This document shows, piece after piece, positions 7,535 to 14,451 of a DNA stretch of 15,335 nt. The stretch is from Acidobacteria bacterium UBA2999. GTDB taxonomy: Bacteria > Acidobacteriota > Vicinamibacteria > Vicinamibacterales > UBA2999. The stretch spans positions 35,094 to 50,428 of the forward strand of contig DDZV01000032.1 of NCBI GenBank assembly GCA_002346475.1, in the 5' to 3' direction. Position 1 is the stretch's first letter. Every line of letters begins with the position of its first letter. The notes under the pieces were generated by a model. It was not told where the DNA came from. It saw nothing but the letters and a program-made list of their open reading frames with translations, and did no database searches. The position numbers were made by a program, and so were the translations under genes.

Positions 7535-8716
7535 TCAAGCTTTCCCTGCTGTGACCTGTGAATTTAACTCTAATACTATTTGGCTTGCATGGTCGTGCGC
7601 CCAAATATTTAGCTTTTGTATTGATGCAAGCGTCTCTACGGAAGAGGGCGTGTGATCATCCATGGTCTGTTCAATAATCCGTGCAATTGATGTAAATGCC
7701 ACCTTGCCCTCTAGAAACGCATTAACAGCAACTTCGTTAGCTGCATTCAATACTACAGGTAAACTTGCTTCAGCACTGAGTGCACGATATGCCAAACTCA
7801 AACATGGGAACCGATCGTGTTCAGGTTCATAAAAATCAAGTCGTCCGGAGCGCACAAGATCTAGCTTCGGTAGTGAGCTGCCCCATCGATCAGGATATGA
7901 ACACGCGTATTGAATCGGTAAACGCATATCCGTCACTCCAAGCTGAGCAATAACCGATCCGTCAATTAGTTCTACCAAAGAATGTACGACAGACTGCGGG
8001 TGAATGACTACATCGATTTGCTGTGGAGACATGCCAAACAACCAGCGAGCCTCAATCACTTCAAGACCTTTATTCATGAGAGTCGCAGAATCGATTGTGA
8101 TCTTCTTGCCCATCTTCCACGTAGGGTGGCGAAGTGCTTCCTCCGGCCCAACATTATTGAGTGTCTCCAACGACTCTCCACGGAAAGGCCCCCCAGAAGC
8201 AGTTAAGATTACTCGTCGAATTTCATTGATATTACGTCCATGCAGACACTGATGAATAGCATTGTGTTCACTATCAACTGGCAAAACCGATACACCATGC
8301 TCACGGGCAGCAGCCATCACAAGTTGGCCAGCCATAACTAAAACCTCTTTGTTGGCCAAAGCAATAGTCTTACCAGCCCGAATGGCAGCAAGCACTGCCT
8401 CTAAACCAGCTGTTCCGGCTGAAGCACAAATAACAAGATCTACATCTGGGTGCGTAGCAACCGCTATTAAACCATCAGGACCTGTACCGCACTTGTCTGG
8501 TAAATTTTTGGCGATTGTACGTAGTCGATCCATAGCAGCACCATTAGCCATCGCTAGAACTTCAGGTTGATATCGAGCATGCTGCTCTGCCATACGATCT
8601 GCATTATCTCCAGCAGCCAGTGACACTACTCGTAGTCGATCTGGGTATGCATCGACAACCGAAAGAGCACTCATGCCGATTGAGCCGGTAGAACCGAGAA
8701 TCGCTAAGTTCTTCAC
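7535..8716 (-). CDS. dxr: 1-deoxy-D-xylulose-5-phosphate reductoisomerase
   Basis: Dxr rearranges and reduces DXP with NADPH to 2-C-methyl-D-erythritol 4-phosphate, the committed step of the non-mevalonate isoprenoid pathway. It has 393 residues, the usual length. The NADPH-binding GSTGSIG is at 8-14. Metal ligands are Asp148 and Glu150 in PVDSEHNAIHQ and Glu219 in MNKGLE. The substrate-binding segments SGGPFR (174-179) and HPTWKMGKKITIDSATLMNK are intact, as is LNAANEVAVNAF near the C-terminus. The start is GTG, overlapping the cdsA stop by four bases (GTGA). No ribosome-binding site is visible, so expression probably depends on coupling to cdsA. Its product ultimately feeds IPP to UppS, encoded two genes upstream. 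The standard target of fosmidomycin appears complete here. Confidence 0.97.
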   Translation of the reverse strand: MKNLAILGSTGSIGMSALSVVDAYPDRLRVVSLAAGDNADRMAEQHARYQPEVLAMANGAAMDRLRTIAKNLPDKCGTGPDGLIAVATHPDVDLVICASAGTAGLEAVLAAIRAGKTIALANKEVLVMAGQLVMAAAREHGVSVLPVDSEHNAIHQCLHGRNINEIRRVILTASGGPFRGESLETLNNVGPEEALRHPTWKMGKKITIDSATLMNKGLEVIEARWLFGMSPQQIDVVIHPQSVVHSLVELIDGSVIAQLGVTDMRLPIQYACSYPDRWGSSLPKLDLVRSGRLDFYEPEHDRFPCLSLAYRALSAEASLPVVLNAANEVAVNAFLEGKVAFTSIARIIEQTMDDHTPSSVETLASIQKLNIWAHDHASQIVLELNSQVTAGKA

Positions 8717-9486
8717 ATTAGTTGGTTAATAAAAAAGTAAAAACCAGGCGTTGCGAAAAGCAGTGCGTCAAGTCGATCAAGCAAGCCTCCGTGTCCAGGA
8801 ATAATAGTCCCGCTGTCCTTAACACCAGCAGAACGCTTAAGACGTGATTGGAACAAATCTCCACAGATACCGAGCAGAACAATTGCCACAGCCATCGGAA
8901 TAAGCAGTGCAACCTTAACAAATGGGAAGACATGCTCACCCACTAATATGACAAATACAACTCCAAAAAGCAGGCCTCCTATAGCCCCTTCGATTGTTTT
9001 CTTTGGACTAATTTCTGGTGCAAGTAAATGTTTGCCGAAAAATTTTCCTGAATAATACTGTGCCACATCGCTCACTGCGATCGTGCCAATTAGAAATAGC
9101 GCCATGCTTATACCGCCTACTTGATGTAGTGCCACAAGCATCCCTAGCGGCACACCGATATACAAGCCAGCCACCACACTAGTACTGCTGTCAGCTAAAC
9201 TCTTAGCTCGTACAAGCACCTCGAAAAGGAGCACTGCTAGTGCACATAAAAGAATCATCTTAATTGGCTGGGCAGGAGAACTGAGAACCCAGCAACTTAA
9301 TGCAACAAATGAGGAGCTTAACGCTATAGAAGTTATGTCATTTGATAAACGGGCAAGGCACAAGTATTCATAGGTAGCAAGAACGGCTACCAGGATTGTA
9401 ATTACTCGAAGGGCCGTTGGAGGTAGTAAAAGAAACAGCGCAAGAGTTGCAACCGCTATCACCGCTCCACTTAAAAATCGAACCAT
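8713..9486 (-). CDS. cdsA: Phosphatidate cytidylyltransferase (CDP-diacylglycerol synthase)
   Basis: An integral membrane enzyme that activates phosphatidic acid with CTP to CDP-diacylglycerol, precursor of all bacterial phospholipids. The protein is 257 residues from the ATG at 9486. It is almost entirely hydrophobic, with about seven or eight membrane segments. Near the C-terminus is the CdsA signature, S-x3-R-x4-KD at about 214-224, then IIPGHGGLLDRLD (228-240), which holds the metal- and CTP-binding acidic residues. Two starts are possible. The ATG at 9486 lies four bases past the uppS stop and gives an N-terminus (MVRFLSGAV) like other family members. A GTG at 9501 would add five residues and overlap uppS by 11 bases. 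I prefer the ATG, without strong ribosome-binding evidence for either. The gene overlaps dxr by four bases. Confidence 0.93.
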   Translation of the reverse strand: MVRFLSGAVIAVATLALFLLLPPTALRVITILVAVLATYEYLCLARLSNDITSIALSSSFVALSCWVLSSPAQPIKMILLCALAVLLFEVLVRAKSLADSSTSVVAGLYIGVPLGMLVALHQVGGISMALFLIGTIAVSDVAQYYSGKFFGKHLLAPEISPKKTIEGAIGGLLFGVVFVILVGEHVFPFVKVALLIPMAVAIVLLGICGDLFQSRLKRSAGVKDSGTIIPGHGGLLDRLDALLFATPGFYFFINQLM

Positions 9487-9490
9487 GTCT

Positions 9491-10330
9491 CTACTTAGCA
9501 CCCATTACAATTTTTTGAGATTTAATACCACCATATCGTCGCTCACGTTTTTGATAATCTAACAGTGCCTTCAGTAGATGGTAGCGGCGGAAATCTGGCC
9601 AGAGGGTTTCCGTGACATAAATCTCAGCGTATGCGATCTGCCAAAGTAGAAAATTGCTAATACGCATTTCTCCACTAGTACGAATTAATAAATCAGGATC
9701 GGGTTGACCAGCGGTATAGAGCCAACTGCTGAACTGATGTTCGTCGATCTCATCAGGAGATAACCCTGATGCAACTGCTTGCTGAGCAGCATTAAGAATC
9801 TCCTCCCGTCCACTGTAGTTTAGAGCAATATTAAACTTCATGCCTTGGCTAGAGGCTGTCCGATCCACAGCTAAATTCAATTCATCTTGAACGTCTCGTC
9901 CCAATCCATCAGTCCGGCCAATAACCTGAAATCGAATGTCGTTCTTGAGAAGCGTTGCTAATTCAATTCTGAGATATTTTTTCAAGAGCGCCATCAACAT
10001 GCTAACTTCGGCTGGTGGACGTTTCCAATTCTCGACTGAGAATGCATAAAGTGTTAAAACTTTTACGCCAGCACGCGCTGCAGTTTCGACGGTGTCGCGT
10101 ACCGCATCAATGCCAGCACTGTGCCCATCAACTCGCGGAAGCTTGCGCTGAGCTGCCCAACGACCATTGCCATCCATAATGATGGCTACATGAACTGGTA
10201 ACCGTTCGAAGTCAATCTGGCGAGCGAGCACCTCATCCGCGTGGCCTGGTGGAATCCATGCCAGGAGCTTCTTAAGGGACATTGACTCATAATAATGGTG
10301 TCTGGGACTTTTTTCGAGAAACAGCTTCAT
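9491..10330 (-). CDS. uppS: Isoprenyl transferase (undecaprenyl diphosphate synthase)
   Basis: A cis-prenyltransferase that extends farnesyl diphosphate with IPP to the C55 carrier used for peptidoglycan and surface polysaccharides. Motifs are HVAIIMDGNGRWA (47-59, catalytic Asp53), YAFSVENWKRP, and the C-terminal DPDLLIRTSGEMRISNFLLWQ with LWPDF and ERRYGG after it. It has 279 residues against a usual 230-260; the excess is N-terminal. The ATG at 10330 gives the longest form. An in-frame ATG at 10282 would remove 16 residues of nondescript sequence and start at MSLKKLLAWIPPG, which fits the family better. Neither start has a good ribosome-binding site: AGGTGA abuts the first, and a weak TGAG precedes the second. 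It lies 60 bases (or 108 with the shorter start) after truA and just before cdsA, a very common pairing. Confidence 0.94.
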   Translation of the reverse strand: MKLFLEKSPRHHYYESMSLKKLLAWIPPGHADEVLARQIDFERLPVHVAIIMDGNGRWAAQRKLPRVDGHSAGIDAVRDTVETAARAGVKVLTLYAFSVENWKRPPAEVSMLMALLKKYLRIELATLLKNDIRFQVIGRTDGLGRDVQDELNLAVDRTASSQGMKFNIALNYSGREEILNAAQQAVASGLSPDEIDEHQFSSWLYTAGQPDPDLLIRTSGEMRISNFLLWQIAYAEIYVTETLWPDFRRYHLLKALLDYQKRERRYGGIKSQKIVMGAK

Positions 10331-10390
10331 TCACCTAAAGGATCTCTCAACTGTCTTCTTAAAGTACATCCCACTTCCACAGCTGTTTAA

Positions 10391-11152
10391 TCAGTAATCA
10401 ACCCGGAAAAGCAACAAACCTGATGATGGAGCAGTAGGACCAGCTGCTGATCTTGGCAGGCCATTTAACAGCTCAGAAATACTATTAGCCTGCCGCCGAC
10501 CCAGACCCACATCAACCAATGTGCCGACGATGGCACGAACCATGTGGTGCAAAAACCCATCCCCAGACACTTCGTACACGAGAAGTTTCTGCACATGTGC
10601 ATCTGTCAGTGTGGCCTGAGCCTCACTAATATCTGAATGTAACAAGGTTCGAATTGTAGTACTGGGATCATTGCCTGCACTTTTAAAAACATTAAAATCA
10701 TGTGTTCCTAGAAGCTGCTGTGCAGCAATAACCATCGCAGTTTTGTCAAGTGGCTCTCGAACATGCCAGACAAAACGATTAATAAATGGGCCTACAACTG
10801 GACCGTTAAAAATAAGATAACGATAAGTCTTCTTTACTGCGCTAAAACGCGCATGGAATTCTGACCCTACATCTTCAACAGCTGTTACGCGTATCTCTTT
10901 AGGTAGTTGGGCATTTAATGCGCGAGTAATTGTTTTTACATCGTGCATAAAAGTCACACGAACACTTGCAACCTGACCAGACGCATGAACTCCTGCATCG
11001 GTCCGACCTGCACCATGCACGGTGCACGATGCTCCTTCAAGTTCCATAAACGCGGCTTCGAGTAACCCCTGTATTGACTTTCCTTCTCCTTGCCGCTGCC
11101 ACCCAACGAACCGAGTACCATCATACGAAACAGTTAGTTTGAGATTTCGCAT
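10391..11152 (-). CDS. truA: tRNA pseudouridine(38-40) synthase
   Basis: TruA isomerises uridines 38, 39 and 40 in the anticodon stem-loop of many tRNAs to pseudouridine. It has 253 residues, typical length. The catalytic aspartate is Asp52 in GAGRTDAGVHASGQV. The N-terminal LTVSYDGTRFVGWQRQ (6-21), KKTYRYLI, and the C-terminal GDGFLHHMVRAIVGTLVDVG are all family signatures. It starts at ATG, with only a weak GGA about a dozen bases upstream. It sits 30 bases downstream of pyrE and 60 bases upstream of uppS on the same strand, so it is most simply read as part of the same transcript. Nothing looks damaged. Confidence 0.96.
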   Translation of the reverse strand: MRNLKLTVSYDGTRFVGWQRQGEGKSIQGLLEAAFMELEGASCTVHGAGRTDAGVHASGQVASVRVTFMHDVKTITRALNAQLPKEIRVTAVEDVGSEFHARFSAVKKTYRYLIFNGPVVGPFINRFVWHVREPLDKTAMVIAAQQLLGTHDFNVFKSAGNDPSTTIRTLLHSDISEAQATLTDAHVQKLLVYEVSGDGFLHHMVRAIVGTLVDVGLGRRQANSISELLNGLPRSAAGPTAPSSGLLLFRVDY

Positions 11153-11182
11153 TGTGTATTCTGTCCGCTAGCGAGACAGCTT

Positions 11183-11758
11183 CTATGACTGACGAGATCC
11201 TGGTTTGACAGCTAAAGTCCCTGCGATGCACTGTGGACAAACATTCGGCTGGTAGGTTGGAAGCGACACGGTGCCAAGAGCACTAAATGGAACACCGAGA
11301 TTAAGATCAGACGAACTACGATTAATGATTGCCGCGGCACCAACAACATTAGCGCCAGATGCGTGAGCTAATTCAATTGTCTCTCGAGTCGAACCACCTG
11401 TTGTAATAACGTCTTCAACTACAACAACTGCCTCTCCAACGGAAAGATGAAACCCCCTTCGTAGTACAAGTGCACCGCTCTGTCGCTCTGCAAAAACAGT
11501 ACGGATGCCAAGTGCTCGACCCACTTCATGACCGATGATGATGCCGCCCAGCGCTGGTGATAAAACTACCTGAGGAGATAAATCCTTCACTTTCTCTGCA
11601 ATGGCAACTCCGAGGGCCTCAGCCTCTTTTGAATGTTGCAACACAAGTGCAGACTGCAAATAGCCTGAACTGTGTAACCCAGAAGATAAAAGAAAGTGAC
11701 CCTCTTGAAGGGCACCTAAACGACGGAATAAATCAAGAATGTTTTCGTTGTAGCTCAT
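11183..11758 (-). CDS. pyrE: Orotate phosphoribosyltransferase
   Basis: PyrE transfers ribose-5-phosphate from PRPP to orotate, giving orotidine monophosphate in pyrimidine synthesis. It has 191 residues. The PRPP-binding motif is VVVVEDVITTGGST (111-124), with adjacent acidic residues Glu115 and Asp116. The flexible-loop region is around ERQSGALVLRRGF (91-103), and the N-terminal LSSGLHSSGYLQ matches the orotate-binding region. The C-terminus carries CPQC (Cys174, Cys177) followed by KPGSR, a tail I recall from a subgroup of PyrE proteins. ATG at 11758 is the only reasonable start before an upstream in-frame stop, though no purine-rich ribosome-binding site precedes it. It is the first gene of the operon and faces the TolC gene across a 147-base divergent region. 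Confidence 0.94.
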   Translation of the reverse strand: MSYNENILDLFRRLGALQEGHFLLSSGLHSSGYLQSALVLQHSKEAEALGVAIAEKVKDLSPQVVLSPALGGIIIGHEVGRALGIRTVFAERQSGALVLRRGFHLSVGEAVVVVEDVITTGGSTRETIELAHASGANVVGAAAIINRSSSDLNLGVPFSALGTVSLPTYQPNVCPQCIAGTLAVKPGSRQS

Positions 11759-11763
11759 ATGCT

Positions 11764-11791
11764 TTGGAAGGATAAGTAAAGCTAATATATT
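11764..11791 (+). promoter_or_regulatory. Candidate sigma70-type promoter for the TolC gene
   Basis: TTGGAA at 11764-11769 (four of six matches to the -35 consensus) is followed, after 16 bases, by TATATT at 11786-11791 (five of six to the -10). Transcription would begin near 11798, leaving a leader of roughly 108 bases before the ATG at 11906. AT-rich DNA yields such matches by chance, and this genome's promoter consensus is unknown. Confidence 0.3.
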
Positions 11792-11892
11792 TTATTTAAG
11801 CATTAATCGAACTATAGCCCCATATTTATCGTCTACGCCATATTAGGGGTGGCTAATCCAGCTTCCCTGGGCATGCCAACGAAATATTAAGT

Positions 11893-11896
11893 GGAG
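11893..11896 (+). promoter_or_regulatory. Ribosome-binding site that decides the TolC-gene start
   Basis: GGAG at 11893-11896 lies nine bases before the ATG at 11906, normal spacing for a Shine-Dalgarno site. The overlapping GTG at 11891 opens the same frame five codons earlier, but would place this site inside the coding sequence and has no comparable site of its own. Confidence 0.6.
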
Positions 11897-11905
11897 CCGC
11901 TCATA

Positions 11906-13513
11906 ATGCGTGAATACGTTTGTCGTAGCCGTGATGTCCTATTCGCCATCTTAATTAGCCTTATTGTGCCCGCCTCCCTGGGAGCACAAAATGGAGATGG
12001 AACCATTACGCCTCCTGAAACTGAGATAGTTAGAGAAATTACTGTCGAGGAGGCTGTCAGATTAGCAATTGAGAATAACCTTGGGATCCAAATAGCACGT
12101 CTTGACCCCCAAATCCAAGATCTGAGTGTTGTGCAAGCACGAGCCAATTGGGCACCAATATTCACTTCTACATTCTCTAACAACAAGGGCACATCACCAA
12201 CGAGTGGTTTCCTCTCTGGCACTTCTGAAGCAAAACTTGTCAACGAACAAATGTCTGGAAGGGCTGGCATTCAACAAACGGTTCCCTGGGGCGGCGCACG
12301 CTATACACTAAGTTATGACACCTCTAGGTCAACTACCAACAGTTTTTTTAACGACTTTAACCCCCAATTCAGAGCCGGACTCAATTTCTCATTTGTACAA
12401 CCACTGGCCAGAAATTTAACTATTGACAACATCCGCCAGCAAGTTGCAACTAGTCTCAAATCTAGAGAAATTTCTGAATTAGGATTACTTGAAACACTAG
12501 ATAACACCAGCCGAATTGTACAAAATGCCTACTGGGACTTAGCATTTTCCATAGCTTCGTTTGATGTACAGCAACAGTCGCTAGATCTAGCACGCCAGTC
12601 GTTGCGAAACACCAAAGCACGTGTAGAAATTGGTGTCCAAGCACCTATAGATATCGTAGCGGCTGAGGCAGAGGTAGCTCAGCGCGAAGAATCATCAATT
12701 GTCGCAGAAGCACAAGTTGATCGTGCTAGGGACTCTCTCCGAACTCTTATCTACGATCCAGATACCCCTAACTTTTGGGACATCCGTTTGGTACCAGCTG
12801 ACGAGGTGCCTTTTGAACCAATTGTCGTTGACATCGAAGCGGCCGTCCGAAAAGCCCTTGACGAGCGTACTGATTTAAAACGAACCAATAAAAATCTTGA
12901 AACAAATGATATTAGTATTCGCTATTTTCGGAATCAGCTACTTCCAGAAATCAATGCACAATTTGATTATGGATTACAAGCAATTGGAGGTACCCAGTTA
13001 CTTCGTGCTCCTGGATTCCTAGGAGCGGTTATCGGTCAAAACGTGCGTAGCTATCAGACAATTCTTGAATCGATTTATCGTAACGAGTTTCCAACCTGGA
13101 CGTTTGCATTGAATGTCAGCTACCCCCTTGGCACTAGTCAAGCGGAAGCACAGTTGGCACGGGCAAGGCTACAACAGGCACAATCGCAAACTCAGCTTAA
13201 GAATCAGGAACTACAAGTAGCGAGCCAAGTACGTGATCTCGGACGTCAAGTAACAACTAATCGAAAGCGTGTTGAAACCACCCGAGCAGCACGTGCCCTT
13301 GCACAACGTCGCCTTGAGGCTGAGCAAAAGAAATTCACAGCTGGCACATCTACAAGTTTCTTTGTCTTCCAAGCCCAACGAGATCTCTCCGAAGCACAAA
13401 GTAACGAATTGCGTGCTGTTCTTGACTACAACAAATCAGTGGTTGACTTTGAAACCGTCCAGCGATCACCTCTAAGTGCAGGAAGTGGAAGTGGGGTTAC
13501 CGTAATCAATTAG
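11906..13513 (+). CDS. TolC-family outer-membrane efflux protein
   Basis: Likely the outer-membrane channel of a tripartite efflux or type I secretion system. From the ATG at 11906 it has 535 residues. The N-terminus is a clear signal peptide: basic MREYVCRSRD, hydrophobic VLFAILISLIVPA, and a probable cleavage site SLGA|QN near residue 27. Two outer-membrane-efflux-protein repeats follow, roughly residues 45-235 and 285-505. Each is rich in long Ala/Gln/Arg helices, for example QLARARLQQAQSQTQL and RRLEAEQKKF, plus the stretch KFTAGTSTSFFVFQAQRDL typical of TolC-like proteins. A GTG at 11891 could extend it by five residues, but the GGAG at 11893-11896 favours the ATG. No periplasmic adaptor or inner-membrane pump lies next to it in this window, so the partner system and substrate are unknown. 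Confidence 0.9.
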   Translation: MREYVCRSRDVLFAILISLIVPASLGAQNGDGTITPPETEIVREITVEEAVRLAIENNLGIQIARLDPQIQDLSVVQARANWAPIFTSTFSNNKGTSPTSGFLSGTSEAKLVNEQMSGRAGIQQTVPWGGARYTLSYDTSRSTTNSFFNDFNPQFRAGLNFSFVQPLARNLTIDNIRQQVATSLKSREISELGLLETLDNTSRIVQNAYWDLAFSIASFDVQQQSLDLARQSLRNTKARVEIGVQAPIDIVAAEAEVAQREESSIVAEAQVDRARDSLRTLIYDPDTPNFWDIRLVPADEVPFEPIVVDIEAAVRKALDERTDLKRTNKNLETNDISIRYFRNQLLPEINAQFDYGLQAIGGTQLLRAPGFLGAVIGQNVRSYQTILESIYRNEFPTWTFALNVSYPLGTSQAEAQLARARLQQAQSQTQLKNQELQVASQVRDLGRQVTTNRKRVETTRAARALAQRRLEAEQKKFTAGTSTSFFVFQAQRDLSEAQSNELRAVLDYNKSVVDFETVQRSPLSAGSGSGVTVIN

Positions 13514-13643
13514 CACTTGAGACATCCTTAACGCAAACAAGTAAGCCAAAGTACAAATAGAGCGCCAACAATCTCACACACTGGTCCAGGGTAACTATGT
13601 TGATTGGTATGCATTGAGGGTCAAAGACGCGTAAGATGTTCCC
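13514..13643. other. Intergenic gap between the TolC gene and the glycosyltransferase gene
   Basis: I see no hairpin-plus-T-run terminator after the TolC gene, and no convincing -35/-10 pair before the glycosyltransferase start. A TTGATT near 13600 has no partner at a proper distance. No small gene or RNA gene is recognisable here. Confidence 0.4.
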
Positions 13644-14408
13644 GTGCACAAAATATCGGTAACGATAATTACCCTAAATGAAGCTGCGCATATAACAGAT
13701 GCCATCAATAGTGCTTCTTGGGCTGATGAAGTCATTGTTGTCGACTCAGGAAGCACTGATAAAACAGTAGAAATTGCTCAGGATCTTGGTGCCACAGTAA
13801 GCCACCGCTCGTGGACAGGCTATGTTGATCAAAAAAACTATGCCACTAGCCTTGCCTCTTATGACTGGATCTTTTCACTTGATGCTGATGAACGTATCTC
13901 TGAAGCTTTAGCAAAAGAGGCGCTTGAAATCCTTGAGAATTCACCAGTGCGATATGGTTATCGTATGCCACGCGTTACTTTTCACCTGGGAAAATGGATC
14001 AGGACAACGGACTTTTATCCTGATTATCAACTTAGGCTCTACGATCGAAGATCTGGTCGCTGGGAAGGAAGATACGTCCACGAGTCAGTAAAAATAGATG
14101 GCCCAATAGGCTATCTGAAAAATGAATTACAGCATTATTCTTTCCGAGATTTACAAGATCAGATCAACCGAGTCAACCATTACACGACTCTCGCTGCAAA
14201 ACAAATGTACGAATCTGGAAAACGTGCTAGGTTCATTGATATTTTTCAACCTGATGCAGCTTTCATACGCAACTATCTGCTGAGACGAGGGTTTCTTGAT
14301 GGCAAGGTTGGGTTTTATATTTCAGCGATCCAAGCGTACTCCGTTGGCCTAAAATTTCTAAAACTGTGGGAACTACAAAATCAACGATCTAGCAACTTGC
14401 CAACATAA
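13644..14408 (+). CDS. GT2 family glycosyltransferase, WaaE/KdtX-like
   Basis: A GT-A fold glycosyltransferase of 254 residues, resembling the lipopolysaccharide-core beta-1,4-glucosyltransferase group (WaaE/KdtX). The N-terminus ISVTIITLNEAAHITDAI (4-21) is the nucleotide-sugar-binding start, VVDSGSTDKT (32-41) follows, and the metal-binding DxD is Asp80-Ala-Asp82 in SLDADE. RLYDRRSGRWEGRYVHE (131-147) is typical of this group. The last 60 residues hold hydrophobic and basic helices that may lie on the inner face of the membrane. The start is GTG; an in-frame stop at 13632-13634 rules out any longer form, and the ribosome-binding site is weak. It follows the TolC gene after 130 bases, so it may have its own promoter. 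Donor and acceptor sugars cannot be read from sequence. Action in lipopolysaccharide or another surface glycan is inferred from the family. Confidence 0.88.
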   Translation: MHKISVTIITLNEAAHITDAINSASWADEVIVVDSGSTDKTVEIAQDLGATVSHRSWTGYVDQKNYATSLASYDWIFSLDADERISEALAKEALEILENSPVRYGYRMPRVTFHLGKWIRTTDFYPDYQLRLYDRRSGRWEGRYVHESVKIDGPIGYLKNELQHYSFRDLQDQINRVNHYTTLAAKQMYESGKRARFIDIFQPDAAFIRNYLLRRGFLDGKVGFYISAIQAYSVGLKFLKLWELQNQRSSNLPT

Positions 14409-14451
14409 CCTCCTCCTGACACACCGCAACCTAGTTCTGCAATACCAATAT

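Larger units (their letters stand above)
11759..11905. promoter_or_regulatory. Divergent intergenic region between pyrE and the TolC gene
   Basis: These 147 bases separate two divergent genes and must hold the promoters for both the pyrE-rseP operon (-) and the TolC gene (+). It is AT-rich near pyrE. On the - strand a TATAGT (complement of 11811-11816) could be a -10 element for pyrE, but I see no matching -35. A small inverted repeat, ATTAG at 11842-11846 and CTAAT at 11853-11857, could be an operator half-site pair or chance. Its role as a promoter region is inferred from gene layout, not from strong motifs. Confidence 0.5.

Noticed and set aside
11842..11857. Inverted repeat ATTAG/CTAAT with a six-base loop upstream of the TolC gene.
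   Set aside because: A five-base perfect repeat is expected often by chance in AT-rich intergenic DNA. Noted within the intergenic feature but not called as an operator.
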